NCBI GenBank assembly: GCA_026398895.1
Contig: JAPLRZ010000058.1
Coordinates: forward strand, 1-50,078
Origin: Methylococcales bacterium
Lineage (GTDB): Bacteria; Pseudomonadota; Gammaproteobacteria; Methylococcales; Methylomonadaceae
DNA: 50,078 nt
Direction of reading: 5' to 3'
The first letter of the stretch is position 1. Every line of letters begins with the position of its first letter. The notes beneath the pieces are model-generated. The model did not search any database. It was not told the DNA's origin and worked only from the letters and a program-made list of their open reading frames with translations. The position numbers were made by a program, and so were the translations under genes. Below, in pieces: positions 34,186 through 43,821 of the stretch.

Positions 34186-34944
34186 ATGGGCGGCTTACGT
34201 TACCTTTCCATTAATCAACTCGCCTGTTCTCCCTTGGAAAAAAAACCAAAAAAAACCAAGCCTGCTTTATCACTGCGGGCGATAGTGCGCGCTGTGTTGT
34301 TTTATTTCCTGCTGACTTATGTGGTCACATCGGTGGGTAGTTGTATTTTACTGCGCTGGATACCGCCAATTACTTCGATGTTTATGCTGCATCGCCATGT
34401 AGAAGATTTTCCTGCCTTTAAGTGGATAGATTACACTTGGGTGAGTGCAAAAAATATTTCTCCTCATGCGTTTACGGCGGTGATTGCAGCAGAAGATCAA
34501 CGTTTTATGCAACATTTTGGCTTTGATCTTAACGCGATAAGCGCGTCAATAGAGGATTATATGGACGGTGAGAAGCTCAGAGGTGCCAGTACCATTTCTC
34601 AACAAGTTGCTAAAAATTTATTTTTATCGCCCTCGAAAAATTTTATTCGTAAAGGTTTGGAAGTTTGGTTTACGGTATGCTTGGAAGTATTTTGGAGTAA
34701 ACAGCGCATTATTGAGGTGTATCTCAATATCGCCGAATTTGGCGATCATTTATTTGGCATAGAAGAGGCTAGTCAACATTATTTTGGCATTCCTGCCAAG
34801 CAACTCAGCCGTTCACAAGCCGCGCTGCTTGCCGCTACCTTGCCAAATCCACTGCTTTTAAAAGCCGCTAAGCCGTCAAAGTATGTGTTGAAACGGCGCA
34901 ATTGGATATTGAGACAAATGCTCAATGTAGCTTCCCCGCATTAA
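34186..34944 (+). CDS. mtgA: monofunctional biosynthetic peptidoglycan transglycosylase
   Basis: 252 residues from ATG 34186 (a GTG at 34183 is equally possible). It has one N-terminal membrane anchor (about residues 32-55) followed by a GT51 domain: AAEDQRFMQHFGFD (catalytic Glu), GASTISQQVAKNLFLSPSKN and KQRIIEVYLNIAEFGDHLFG. It polymerises lipid II glycan strands at the periplasmic face and has no transpeptidase domain. The last 4 bp overlap the convergent cyclase gene. Confidence 0.95.
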   Translation: MGGLRYLSINQLACSPLEKKPKKTKPALSLRAIVRAVLFYFLLTYVVTSVGSCILLRWIPPITSMFMLHRHVEDFPAFKWIDYTWVSAKNISPHAFTAVIAAEDQRFMQHFGFDLNAISASIEDYMDGEKLRGASTISQQVAKNLFLSPSKNFIRKGLEVWFTVCLEVFWSKQRIIEVYLNIAEFGDHLFGIEEASQHYFGIPAKQLSRSQAALLAATLPNPLLLKAAKPSKYVLKRRNWILRQMLNVASPH

Positions 34945-35840
34945 GTAATAGAGAATTTAATAAACTCGGCTGGATTTTCAAAGCTTGATTGTCCTAAACT
35001 GAACCAGCCAGAACCTTGTAGAATTATTTCTTCGCGGGTAATGTGCGCTATATTGCCATCATTAAAGCGAATATAAGTACCGTTGGTACTTTGATCGACA
35101 AGCAAAAATTTATCAAAACGCAACTCTACTCGAGCGTGTTGTCGAGAAACAAAGCTGTTGCACACAATAATATCGCAGTTATCGCTACGCCCTAACATCA
35201 TGGTTCTTCGGTTTGCGTTAATTGTAAACAACTGACCATTGTTGTTTAAGGTTAACTCATGCGCTTTTTCCTCAAACCGAGGTTTTTGTAGCGTGGCATT
35301 AAAACGGGTACTCTGCCTATCGTCTTCATCCCAAACGACCAGAAAAATAGGATATTTTTCCTGCTTACCTTTAAGCTCGGCACTCATGATTTGATGCGTT
35401 TGGTTTCGCAGCCTTATTGGTAACGCATCATATACCGCTTGCGTGGTCATAATTTGATCGGTTCTAGCCAGCCCTGCAACACGCGCCGCCACATTAACCG
35501 TATCACCAAACACATCACCTGTTTCTTCAAGCACATCGCCATAATGAAAACCCACTCGAATGTGCATCGCGATGCCATTTTCAGGTCGCTTGAGCTGAAC
35601 TGCATTTTGCATGGCACAAGCGGCGTTAAACGCCGCTTCCGCACTCGGAAAGGTACATAATATTTCATCACCAATGGTTTTAATCAGTACACCGTGGAAC
35701 GGGATAATTTCATGGGTCATAGTGGCTATACACCATGAGGTTAAGTAACGTGCCTGAGTATCGCCCACACTCTCGTAAAGTGCGGTACTACCACAAATAT
35801 CGGCAAACATCACTGCGAGTTTTTCCATTTGCTGCGACAT
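34941..35840 (-). CDS. class III adenylate/guanylate cyclase with C-terminal FHA domain
   Basis: A 299-residue cytoplasmic protein. Residues 5-170 form a class III nucleotide cyclase domain with both metal-binding aspartates (Asp14 in MFADICGST, Asp58 in IKTIGDEIL) and transition-state residues Asn116 and Arg120 (VNVAARVA). Residues about 205-295 form an FHA domain: GR at 217-218, SRQHARVE at 232-239, NGTY at 253-256. FHA domains bind phosphothreonine, so cyclase activity may be tuned by Ser/Thr phosphorylation. The product, likely cAMP, could act on the cyclic-nucleotide domain of the SulP transporter in this window; that link is inference. Confidence 0.92.
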   Translation of the reverse strand: MSQQMEKLAVMFADICGSTALYESVGDTQARYLTSWCIATMTHEIIPFHGVLIKTIGDEILCTFPSAEAAFNAACAMQNAVQLKRPENGIAMHIRVGFHYGDVLEETGDVFGDTVNVAARVAGLARTDQIMTTQAVYDALPIRLRNQTHQIMSAELKGKQEKYPIFLVVWDEDDRQSTRFNATLQKPRFEEKAHELTLNNNGQLFTINANRRTMMLGRSDNCDIIVCNSFVSRQHARVELRFDKFLLVDQSTNGTYIRFNDGNIAHITREEIILQGSGWFSLGQSSFENPAEFIKFSIT

Positions 35841-35970
35841 ATTGAATGCAACCCTCGTATAACTAGAATTGATATGAACGGTTATTTTACATTTTACGCA
35901 ATTTTAAACGTAGCGTCGTGATTTGTTGTTCTGTTATTTATGCTATCTAAGCGATTTAACAAAAAGCGTG

Positions 35971-36024
35971 GGAGTAAAACAGCTTTAGCTGTTTACTGCT
36001 AATAGCTAAAGCTATTTTACTCCA
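35971..36024. repeat. hairpin repeat family B (copy 3)
   Basis: GGAGTAAAACAGCTTTAGCTG followed by the palindrome AATAGCTAAAGCTATT and TACTCC; nearly identical to 17827-17880, including AACAAAAA before and GTGAAT after. Confidence 0.8.
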
Positions 36025-36061
36025 TCGTGAATAGTGCTACATATATAATGCTGGACGTAAG

Positions 36062-36090
36062 GCGGAGTGCAAGCTCTGCTTGCACTCCGC
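36062..36090 (-). terminator. hairpin (family D type) downstream of the alpha/beta hydrolase
   Basis: Stem GCGGAGTGCAAGC / GCTTGCACTCCGC around a 3-nt loop (TCT), 16 bp beyond the hydrolase stop on the minus strand. Probably terminates the two-gene operon. Confidence 0.65.
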
Positions 36091-36105
36091 AGTATTTAGC
36101 ATTGC

Positions 36106-36861
36106 TTACACGCTTTGTAGCCATTGCTGCAATTGTTCTATCACCCATTTTGCATCATCATTGCAAAGATCATGTCCTGCCCAAGGATGGCTGACTAACG
36201 GCAATGACCAATGTTTGCTTATACTTTCTGAACAGTTGGGCGAAACCAGACGATCACCTAGCCCATTCAGCAATAATACAGGAGCAATGGGTTTAGCAAG
36301 CAAAGGTTTGTATTTGGCGGCGGCGATAATTTGCCGTAGCGCGTTTTGCCCACTCACTGGACGCAAGCGTTGGATTTGATCCCATTCCGCTGCAATTTTT
36401 TCATGCTGACTTTCACAATTACTCACCAATTTTACAATGGCTAATTCACGTTGATAACAGTCGGATTGCCAAACAATTTTTGCCAGTTTCCCATAACTTT
36501 GCCAACGCAAACGTTGATAAAAAGGATTCACTGTTGCTAGACTACTATTCATCAATGCCGCACCATTAATATCATCGGGATATTGCTGCATCCATTCCCA
36601 CGCTACCATACCACCTAATGATAAAGTCAGCAGCGTGATTTTCGACTGTAGCCAACCGTTTTCCAGTGCGTGTTGGCGTAATTGTCTGGTTATTTCGGCA
36701 ATAGAATCAGGGCTGGTTTGTGAATAATAAACACCACTACCCGCTAAATCCAAGGTGTTAATTTGTGCTTTTGGAAATACCTGTTGCAACTGGGAAATAA
36801 AATCTCCCCAATGCCCCGATTCGCGGGTCAAACCACGCACTAATAACCAATTATTGCCCAT
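36106..36861 (-). CDS. alpha/beta hydrolase (BioH-like fold)
   Basis: 251 residues from the ATG at 36861, which has GGGA about 7 nt upstream; an in-frame ATG at 36888 is the alternative. The fold is visible from WLLVRGLTRESGHW (oxyanion region), LTLSLGGMVAWEW (nucleophile Ser elbow), LLLNGLGDRLVSP (acid) and HPWAGHDL (catalytic His). It overlaps the end of the upstream M14-type gene by about 11 bp, so the two are coupled. The layout resembles BioH/pimeloyl-ester hydrolases but the substrate is not established. Confidence 0.85.
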   Translation of the reverse strand: MGNNWLLVRGLTRESGHWGDFISQLQQVFPKAQINTLDLAGSGVYYSQTSPDSIAEITRQLRQHALENGWLQSKITLLTLSLGGMVAWEWMQQYPDDINGAALMNSSLATVNPFYQRLRWQSYGKLAKIVWQSDCYQRELAIVKLVSNCESQHEKIAAEWDQIQRLRPVSGQNALRQIIAAAKYKPLLAKPIAPVLLLNGLGDRLVSPNCSESISKHWSLPLVSHPWAGHDLCNDDAKWVIEQLQQWLQSV

Positions 36862-37870
36862 ACCATAATCCCAGTGCTTGTTGCTCATAATCCTGTTTTT
36901 GCAGTGCGTCCAAGGTTGCCCAACTGTGTGGATTTAATAAACTGCGATACAAAAAATCAAACAAAATTAAATGCCGTCTTAAAATACGTTGTTGTCGATG
37001 TGGTACTAACGGATGAAATAAACCGTGGCGCATAAAAATATGTCGTGGGCTTTTGCGCAACCACAACCATGAACCCATTTCCAAGGTTAATGGTAAAAAT
37101 AAACGCTGCCCGTCATTGTTTTGCAAAAAATCCTGATACAGATAATCCCACAAATCGCCTTCAATCACATATTCCTGACTCATTGGTTCAATTTTGTAGA
37201 AATGCTGCGGATAACATCGCTCAAACAATTGTTTCCACGCAAAAGCTTGGGCAATATCTGGATAAGGTTGTTTGCAATACGCATAAGGAAACCACAGTCT
37301 ATCCTGAATTCCAAAGCCAGAATGTAAATCAACGGTTATGGTCAACGGAGCTTGTGAAGTACATCGGCGCACCACCTCACACAACGCCAGTGCTTCTATT
37401 TCCATGTGTTCAGCATTACCTTGATACCAAGGTAAATGGGGGGTGAGCCGCTGTCCACTGTAAAATTTACGCTCGCCAAAGGCTTTTACAGGAGAATTGC
37501 GCATTAAATCCACGCCATTACCATTGCTACGCGTGCTACAAAATACCCCGACTGGATTCACTAACGGGAAAAATAATAACCGTGAGTTTTCCAATTGCGC
37601 CTTAAAGGTGTCATCCCATTTCAACAGCTCAATAATGGTCTGCAAATAGGCAAAAAGTATTTCCGAGCCAATTTTTTCCAAACCATGCACACCGCCAAAA
37701 TACGCCAACACTGGCACATCAGGTCGAGTTGAACCTAATGAAATACAATACAGAGGAAACTCATAGTGCTTATAGGGAACAGTGCCAAGAATCTCCACTT
37801 GGGCATAATCCCCTAACTGTGCAATAATTTTTTCCAGCAAATCAAGTTCGGGAAAGTTTTTAGGATTCAT
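36851..37870 (-). CDS. M14-type zinc carboxypeptidase / succinylglutamate desuccinylase family protein
   Basis: 339 residues, cytoplasmic (no signal). Zinc-site signatures of the M14 superfamily are visible: FGGVHGLEKIGSE (His and Glu ligands) and TVDLHSGFG (third ligand His), with NPVGVFCSTRSNGNGVDLMRN in between carrying the substrate-binding Arg/Asn stretch. Such proteins cleave amide bonds of acyl-amino acids or peptides. It is coupled to the downstream hydrolase by overlap. Its ATG overlaps the end of a 67-codon remnant upstream (37860-38060), suggesting that it once followed another gene in the same operon. Confidence 0.88.
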   Translation of the reverse strand: MNPKNFPELDLLEKIIAQLGDYAQVEILGTVPYKHYEFPLYCISLGSTRPDVPVLAYFGGVHGLEKIGSEILFAYLQTIIELLKWDDTFKAQLENSRLLFFPLVNPVGVFCSTRSNGNGVDLMRNSPVKAFGERKFYSGQRLTPHLPWYQGNAEHMEIEALALCEVVRRCTSQAPLTITVDLHSGFGIQDRLWFPYAYCKQPYPDIAQAFAWKQLFERCYPQHFYKIEPMSQEYVIEGDLWDYLYQDFLQNNDGQRLFLPLTLEMGSWLWLRKSPRHIFMRHGLFHPLVPHRQQRILRRHLILFDFLYRSLLNPHSWATLDALQKQDYEQQALGLWYGQ

Positions 37871-38060
37871 AGTGTGTTGGTTGGTTGTGATTTGCGGGTA
37901 GGCTATAGTTGCTTACACTTAATTCTTGACCAAAATCATTGACGTTACGCGATAACGCCTTGTTATTAAATAAACGTTTTTCCAGTAACTGTGGGGTGTG
38001 GGCTAATGCCACAATAGTGTGCCATGCGCATTTGTGGCGACCACGCTGCCCAAGTGTTTT
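37860..38060 (-). pseudogene. 3' remnant of an unidentified gene
   Basis: An open frame of 66 residues with no ATG, starting right after a stop and ending in PANHNQPTHYES-stop within the first codons of the M14 gene. The composition reads like a genuine C terminus (ALAHTPQLLEKRLFNNKALS). It begins exactly at the 8-bp repeat that borders the KAP-BrnTA island. It is therefore probably the tail of a gene interrupted or replaced by the island. No family recognised. Confidence 0.4.
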
Positions 38061-38087
38061 CTAAAGTTCTGCGGCTATCTGTTAAAA

Positions 38088-38291
38088 CTATGGTGTAGCG
38101 ATAGAATCATTTTCAATTGCACTGCGCAATAACTTATTGACCAAAATCTGTAAACTTTCATGTGATGCTTGGCATTTTTTCTCAAGACATAGCACAAGGT
38201 CTTTATCTAAATAAATCGGTAATTCAATCTGTTCAACAGGTACATAGAATTTACCTTGTTCAGCATTAGAAAAATCATAGTCGTCTTTCAT
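38088..38291 (-). CDS. BrnA-like antitoxin
   Basis: A 67-residue protein beginning MKDDYDFSNAEQGKFYVPVE, the usual start of BrnA/COG3514-type antitoxins, followed by IELPIYLDKDLVLCLEKK and a short helical ribbon-helix-helix-like end. It overlaps the toxin gene upstream by 4 bp. Antitoxins of this kind bind and neutralise the toxin and repress the operon through their DNA-binding fold. It is the last gene of a three-gene minus-strand unit with the KAP NTPase. Confidence 0.85.
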   Translation of the reverse strand: MKDDYDFSNAEQGKFYVPVEQIELPIYLDKDLVLCLEKKCQASHESLQILVNKLLRSAIENDSIATP

Positions 38292-38572
38292 TTAGTTAAC
38301 CTCTTTATATAAGTCGTTTTCTCGTTAGTGCTTGCTTTTCTAGCAGAAATAATTCGTATCACCTCATCACAACGAAACACATGGACAACCAGTAATAATT
38401 GTTCATTTAAGTTATTGCCCAATAAAAGCCAACGTTCTTCCATTTCTGAATGCTCATCATCAGGTATGCTTAATGCAAAAGGGTCAGCAAATACATAAGC
38501 GGCATCATGAAAATCAATACCATGCTTACGAATATTTATTTGATTTTTGTTTTCGTCCCATTCAAATTTCAT
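38288..38572 (-). CDS. BrnT-like toxin
   Basis: A 94-residue protein with the BrnT signature MKFEWDENKNQINIRKHGIDF and the C-terminal RIISARKASTNEK block. BrnT toxins are RelE-like ribonucleases that inhibit translation. The paired antitoxin gene follows with a 4-bp overlap, so this is a type II toxin-antitoxin operon in toxin-first order as is usual for BrnTA. The gene starts only 6 bp after the KAP NTPase stop, so all three are likely one transcript. Confidence 0.9.
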   Translation of the reverse strand: MKFEWDENKNQINIRKHGIDFHDAAYVFADPFALSIPDDEHSEMEERWLLLGNNLNEQLLLVVHVFRCDEVIRIISARKASTNEKTTYIKRLTK

Positions 38573-38578
38573 AGATTT

Positions 38579-40420
38579 TTATATTTCTTTGCTTTCGTCT
38601 ATGTATTCAGGGGCATAATTGGTACTTTTATTTTTAAGAATCCTAGAAATTTGTTTTATGTGTGCTGCTTTTACGCCAAACTTATTTATATATTTTTCTT
38701 CAAGAATTTCGACTATGGCTTGCGCTCGTTCATGTTCTTTTTCAACAGCCCCAACAGAACCATCTAATCGTGACCCCATCCAGCGAGTAAACTCAAATAA
38801 CTGCTCATTATTTAGAGTTTCAATAACGTCTACAATTTCTTCTGGGTTATCGTATAGAGAAAAAATCTCATAATCTTTATATTTTTTCATTAATTCATCT
38901 AATTCATCTGGATTAGCTTTTAGTTTTATCCAGAATTTTGAAATTTCTATTTTATTATAGCTTTCGTTGTACTTATCATTTTGCTCAATAACTTCTGAAT
39001 AGATGTCATTACAATATTTAAATCGCTCAAAATAAGGTGGTTCAATATATTTATTATTATCCATTATTTTCTGCTCATAAAGCTCTTTAAAAAGTTTCTT
39101 GATACCATCCTTAGTCACTTCAAAATCAAGATTAATAGCACCACGCTTTATATTATTTAAGATTCTATCGGTTAGTGATAATAAAATATACGGGTCAGTA
39201 ATGTTTTTTTCTTCCAACATCGCTTTATATGTACTTTGATGAATACGTTCTGCTTCCTCGTCATCCATATACAATAATTTAAATGTATCCAAATAATATT
39301 CATAATCTTCTGTTTTTCTCCATTTGGTAAATTCTTCTTCAAAATCTTCACTTTTGTAAAACCCATAGCTAATAATACTAAATTTACCTTGAAGCTTTAT
39401 GTCACCAGTCTGATAAAATGTTGCATCTATTAAATATTCAATAATTTTTTCTTCATCTGAAAGCTTCCTTATTTTCTTATTACCATCGAGGAAGTTTATT
39501 CCAAGTTTTTCTGTCAATTCAAGTACATCATTCACAGGAGCTAAAATTGCCTTCCTATCTTCATCACTGTTTTTGTAATGCTCAACAAGAATTAGAGTCG
39601 ATAGCAAAGAAATAAAGTATGAAATAGCATTAGCGGGTGAAATTTCAAATTTACTTTTATGATTTGAATATATTATTGCGAGATAATGAATACCTACACT
39701 AACTGTCCTAATATTTGAACATTTAACAGAAGTGAGTAAGTCATAAATTCGGATTTTATTTTCAGAAATTAGGTTTTCTATATAAGTTTTGCAGTCAGGA
39801 GATGGATAATTACCTAAATTAACAGCCGCATTTAGAGTGATTTCAGGAAGATAAGTTAATTTGTATTTAAAACCAATGGTTTTTTCTTTAGTATTATTAA
39901 ACTTATCTTTATTTTTTGCTTCTATTTCATTGGCATTGCCAATAATCAGGCATTTAGCCCCATCATGTTCAACCAGTTTATTAATATATGATAGACAGAC
40001 TTCAATATCACCTGCCCAACGTTCTAAATCATCAAAGCAGATAAAAAGATTTTTACTTGTTTCTAGCTTTTTGTCTTTCAATTTTTTTAGACAAAATTGG
40101 ACGACAAATCCAATTCCACCAAATCTAACGTCATCAATTGTCGCAGTGCCAGAATTTAACATACCTTTTAAAACTCCATCGTCATCATTACCCATGAAAG
40201 ATAATGTTTTAAAGATTTCATTTTCAATATCTTTGATGTCTTTTAAACTAAACATAGAAATATAAAGAGCTTCAGATTCTCCAACCACAGGAAGAAGCGT
40301 ATTTTTCCAAAAATAAGTTTTTCCACATCCCCACTCACCATCAATCATGATGGCGTATTTTGTATCTGGCGTTTCAATATAGGTTTGAACAGCTTTAATA
40401 ATATCAGTTGTTGAGTTCAT
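38579..40420 (-). CDS. KAP-type P-loop NTPase
   Basis: A 613-residue cytoplasmic or membrane-associated NTPase. Walker A GEWGCGKT is at 28-35 and Walker B LFICFDDLERW at 125-135, followed by CLIIGNANEI, the usual layout of KAP-family STAND-like ATPases. The remaining ~400 residues are helical and very rich in Lys, Glu, Asp and Ile. The gene is markedly more AT-rich than its neighbours, which suggests recent transfer. KAP NTPases are found in several anti-phage systems, and this one runs directly into brnT-brnA with a 6-bp gap. A defence role is inference; no nuclease or effector domain is visible. Confidence 0.85.
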   Translation of the reverse strand: MNSTTDIIKAVQTYIETPDTKYAIMIDGEWGCGKTYFWKNTLLPVVGESEALYISMFSLKDIKDIENEIFKTLSFMGNDDDGVLKGMLNSGTATIDDVRFGGIGFVVQFCLKKLKDKKLETSKNLFICFDDLERWAGDIEVCLSYINKLVEHDGAKCLIIGNANEIEAKNKDKFNNTKEKTIGFKYKLTYLPEITLNAAVNLGNYPSPDCKTYIENLISENKIRIYDLLTSVKCSNIRTVSVGIHYLAIIYSNHKSKFEISPANAISYFISLLSTLILVEHYKNSDEDRKAILAPVNDVLELTEKLGINFLDGNKKIRKLSDEEKIIEYLIDATFYQTGDIKLQGKFSIISYGFYKSEDFEEEFTKWRKTEDYEYYLDTFKLLYMDDEEAERIHQSTYKAMLEEKNITDPYILLSLTDRILNNIKRGAINLDFEVTKDGIKKLFKELYEQKIMDNNKYIEPPYFERFKYCNDIYSEVIEQNDKYNESYNKIEISKFWIKLKANPDELDELMKKYKDYEIFSLYDNPEEIVDVIETLNNEQLFEFTRWMGSRLDGSVGAVEKEHERAQAIVEILEEKYINKFGVKAAHIKQISRILKNKSTNYAPEYIDESKEI

Positions 40421-40452
40421 AAATTTATAGTGGTTGGAAAATTTAGTGATTA

Positions 40453-40872
40453 TTAATATGTGTTTTCAGAGTTGCATGATGCTAAGTTGTGAGAACGATT
40501 TAAAAAATCGGTGTTCTGGATTGTAGCCTTGTGTGGCGCGGGAAATCCCAATTCATTGGCAATGGTGTTAGCTAAATCCTTTAGCACATCGCCCAAGGAA
40601 AACGTGGCTTTATCTTGCAAGTCAAAATACACAGGAAAATAATGCCCTGAAGCTGTTTCTTGCGCTAAGGTTTTTTTCAAAAATTGTAATACTGAGGTTT
40701 TGCCAATACGCCGCTGCCCATACAGCACAATGGCATTTTCCTCAGGACGGGAAAAGATATGCAGGACTTCACGGACAATATCCGCTCGACCCGTGAACGC
40801 ATTGCTATTGCCGACTGGATTACCAGCGATGTAGGGGTTAAGAGAGCGAGGAGGCATGAAGGTTTTATCCAT
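40453..40872 (-). pseudogene. truncated STAND/AAA-type ATPase
   Basis: A 139-residue N-terminal fragment of an AAA/STAND ATPase: PYIAGNPVGNSNAFTGRADI, Walker A LYGQRRIGKTSVLQ, and FPVYFDLQDKATFSLGDVL. Full-length relatives continue for several hundred residues with a Walker B, which is absent. The last ~20 residues (from about QNTDFLNRS) do not fit the family, so the gene is cut just before them. It lies directly upstream of the AT-rich island, and the stop falls at the island boundary. Confidence 0.7.
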
Positions 40873-41012
40873 AAAGTAACCGTTGTTTTGTGGAGAGGAT
40901 AAGGTTTAATGGCGGGTAAGGCAATGTTTAGCGCGTAGATGGGATGAAGCCCAGTCATCACGAAAGCTATATCACTGAGTTTTTCGCGGTATGAATGGAA
41001 AAACCCAGAAGC

Positions 41013-41067
41013 AGGAGTCCAATAGCTTTAGCTATTGGCTAGAAAACAGCTAAAGCTGTTTTACTCC
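41013..41067. repeat. hairpin repeat family B (copy 4)
   Basis: GGAGTCCAATAGCTTTAGCTA followed by AAAACAGCTAAAGCTGTTTT and ACTCC: the same two palindromes as the other copies, in reverse order. It sits between the ATPase remnant and ftsK. Confidence 0.8.
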
Positions 41068-41115
41068 GATATTACTTTTGTTTCGTGCTTTGGTGTGTTA
41101 TGTGGACAATATCCG

Positions 41116-43413
41116 CTAATCTCTAACAGGCGATGGAGCTAATACTACTCGCGAGCCATTGGACTCCGCCGAGCTGACTACACCTGCGGCTTCCATATCT
41201 TCTATCATGGTTGCTGCACGGTTATAGCCCACTTTAAAGCGACGTTGCACGCTAGAGATTGAGGCTTTGCGAGATTCAGTGACAAAACGTACCGCTTCAT
41301 CATACAGGGCATCGGTTTCTGAACCACCACCCGAACTATCGCTACCGCCCATACTAAAACTGTCATTATCAAATGATTCGCGGGTAATTTCTTCCAAATA
41401 ATCAGGTGGTGCGGTTTGTTTTAAAAACTCCACTACCCGATGAACTTCATGATCGTCAACAAATGCACCGTGGGCGCGAATAGGAATGCTAGTGCCTGAG
41501 GGTAGAAATAACATATCGCCGTTACCTAATAGCGTTTCCGCGCCGCCTTGGTCAAGAATGGTACGCGAATCAATGCGCGAGGAGACTTGAAAGGAAATGC
41601 GTGTTGGTACGTTAGCTTTAATCAAGCCAGTTAATACGTCCACCGAGGGACGTTGGGTTGCTAATACCAAGTGAATACCAGCGGCGCGGGCTTTTTGTGC
41701 TAAACGTGCAATCAATTCTTCGACTTTTTTGCCGACGATCATCATCATGTCAGCAAGTTCGTCTATGACGATGACGATGCTGGGCAAGGTGGCTAATGCA
41801 GGAATCTCACCTTCGGCAAAAGGATTAAGAATCTGGTACATTGGGTCTGGTATGCTTTCGCCACGAGCGGTTGCTTCTTCAATTAATGTATTAAAGCCCG
41901 CCAAATTTCTAACGCCCATTTTAGACATCAGTTTATAGCGGCGTTCCATTTCACCGACTGCCCAGCGTAGTGCGTTGCTGGCTTCTTTCATATCGGTAAC
42001 AACAGGCGTTAATAAATGGGGAATGCCTTCATAAACGGATAGTTCCAGCATTTTTGGGTCTATCATAATCATGCGTACTTGTTCGGGAGTCGCTTTGTAG
42101 AGCAAGCTTAAAATCATGGTGTTGATAGCAACCGATTTTCCAGAGCCTGTTGTACCAGCCACTAACGCATGGGGCATTTTGCCTAAATCGGCAACCATCG
42201 GCGCACCTGCAATGTCTTTACCCATCGCGAGGGTCAGCAAGGATTTTGCTTTGATAAAATTGGGAGATACCAGTAATTCGCGTAATGTCACCATTTCGCG
42301 TTCACGATTGGGAATTTCTAAACCAACGACGGTTTTGCCAGGGATAATCTCGACTATACGCACACTGGTCACGGATAAGGCTCTGGCTAAATCTTTGGAC
42401 AGACTGCTAATACGACTAACTTTAACGCCCGCAGCAGGTTGTAATTCAAAGCGAGTAATCACTGGGCCAGGATGAAAATCTACCACGTTCACAATGACAT
42501 TAAAATCCGCGAGAATGGTTTCTACCAGCCGTGACATCGCTTCTAAATCGGCTTGTGAATAACCGATGACGCGAATTTCACGGTTATCCAATAAATCTAA
42601 GCTGGGTAATACGGTTTCGCCCGATTTATAACGCTTAGTGGGTGGCAATTTTTTAGCGGGACTGCTGGACTTTTCAACGCGGGCAACCACTTTGGCAACG
42701 GTTGTTTCGATAGTAGGTACAACGCCGATGATAGGATTTTTCCTAGTATTCACTTTTTTAGGGACAACGGGGATTCTCACTGTATTTTCTAACGTGGTTT
42801 TTGCTTGCCAGTCGAAAGCTTGACGAAACAAAATCTGACAGCAAGAAACCGTATATTTACCGATCATATCCATGAGTTTTACCCAAGAGAGGTCGGTAAT
42901 CATGGTGATACCTGCTACTAACAGCACCAATAAAAATAAAGTAGCTCCTGAATTGCCTAAGGTAATGAACGCGGCACCGCCTATTTCTTCACCGACAATA
43001 CCGCCTGTGCTACGCGGTAATTCAATGCCTATTCTCAGTACATAGAGATGTAATAAAGCAGTGCTGGAAATAATGGCAGCGATAGAACCCAGCCAAGCCA
43101 GTGCCATAAATATCTTTTCTTGAGATTTTGTAACATTTCTATGCCTATTGAATAGGTAGCCGTGCCAGAAAATAATCACAGGAAATAAATATGCACACAG
43201 ACCAAAAAAACTAAGACTAAAATCAGCAAGCCATGCACCAAAAACGCCGCACGCATTAGTGACGTTACGCACGGTGCCGCTGTGTGTCCATCCTGCATCC
43301 TCATTGCTAAACGTGACTAATGCAATCAGGAAAAATAAGGCACACGCAAAAAAAACTAAAGCGGTGACTTCACGCAAGCCACGAAACGTTTTTTCTTCCA
43401 TTACAGCAGACAT
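41116..43413 (-). CDS. ftsK: DNA translocase FtsK/SpoIIIE
   Basis: 765 residues from the ATG at 43413 (a TTG at 43431 and an ATG at 43401 are also in frame). Four N-terminal membrane segments anchor it at the division septum. A short linker precedes the motor with Walker [14 protein letters not shown] near residue 421 and Walker [13 protein letters not shown] near 548. The C-terminal ~70 residues are the winged-helix gamma domain ([20 protein letters not shown]). The linker is much shorter than in E. coli FtsK. It pumps chromosomal DNA toward dif before division. It is transcribed alone. Confidence 0.96.
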   Translation of the reverse strand: MSAVMEEKTFRGLREVTALVFFACALFFLIALVTFSNEDAGWTHSGTVRNVTNACGVFGAWLADFSLSFFGLCAYLFPVIIFWHGYLFNRHRNVTKSQEKIFMALAWLGSIAAIISSTALLHLYVLRIGIELPRSTGGIVGEEIGGAAFITLGNSGATLFLLVLLVAGITMITDLSWVKLMDMIGKYTVSCCQILFRQAFDWQAKTTLENTVRIPVVPKKVNTRKNPIIGVVPTIETTVAKVVARVEKSSSPAKKLPPTKRYKSGETVLPSLDLLDNREIRVIGYSQADLEAMSRLVETILADFNVIVNVVDFHPGPVITRFELQPAAGVKVSRISSLSKDLARALSVTSVRIVEIIPGKTVVGLEIPNREREMVTLRELLVSPNFIKAKSLLTLAMGKDIAGAPMVADLGKMPHALVAGTTGSGKSVAINTMILSLLYKATPEQVRMIMIDPKMLELSVYEGIPHLLTPVVTDMKEASNALRWAVGEMERRYKLMSKMGVRNLAGFNTLIEEATARGESIPDPMYQILNPFAEGEIPALATLPSIVIVIDELADMMMIVGKKVEELIARLAQKARAAGIHLVLATQRPSVDVLTGLIKANVPTRISFQVSSRIDSRTILDQGGAETLLGNGDMLFLPSGTSIPIRAHGAFVDDHEVHRVVEFLKQTAPPDYLEEITRESFDNDSFSMGGSDSSGGGSETDALYDEAVRFVTESRKASISSVQRRFKVGYNRAATMIEDMEAAGVVSSAESNGSRVVLAPSPVRD

Positions 43414-43821
43414 AAGTAATAATTCAACCAATAGTTAATACTAACAAGGAACGATTATAAAACAATAACCGTTAATTCACATGGAGGATTTACCATACAA
43501 CCACACTCTTTGTCTTTTATTGTAGCGCAGTAAAAGTAATTTAATATAAAATTTAAAATTATTTACTAATGTTACTCAGGCGTTCAGAAGAATCAATGGC
43601 TGTAGCGAATTCAGAAAACTGTAACTCATTGATTTTAAAAAATGGGTGCGTAACATCAGTTATTTAAAAAAATTGCTAAAACAACCTATAATTTTGTAAA
43701 AAAATGACTTTATGTCAATCGATGGATTTTATTCTAAGCAAGTGTTTATTTGCTGACACATCACTCTATAATGTACGACCAAGTAAATGATAAAAACATA
43801 AAGATTACCAAGGACGTAAAA
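43414..43821. other. divergent intergenic region ftsK-tilS
   Basis: About 400 bp between divergent ftsK and tilS. AT-rich, with no repeat, RNA fold or small gene that I can support. It must carry both promoters. The tilS frame is open back to 43750, but the better start is ATG 43822. Confidence 0.5.

Noticed and set aside
43414..43821. tRNA or small RNA gene between ftsK and tilS
   Set aside because: No cloverleaf, TTCGAATC-type T-loop or terminator was found.
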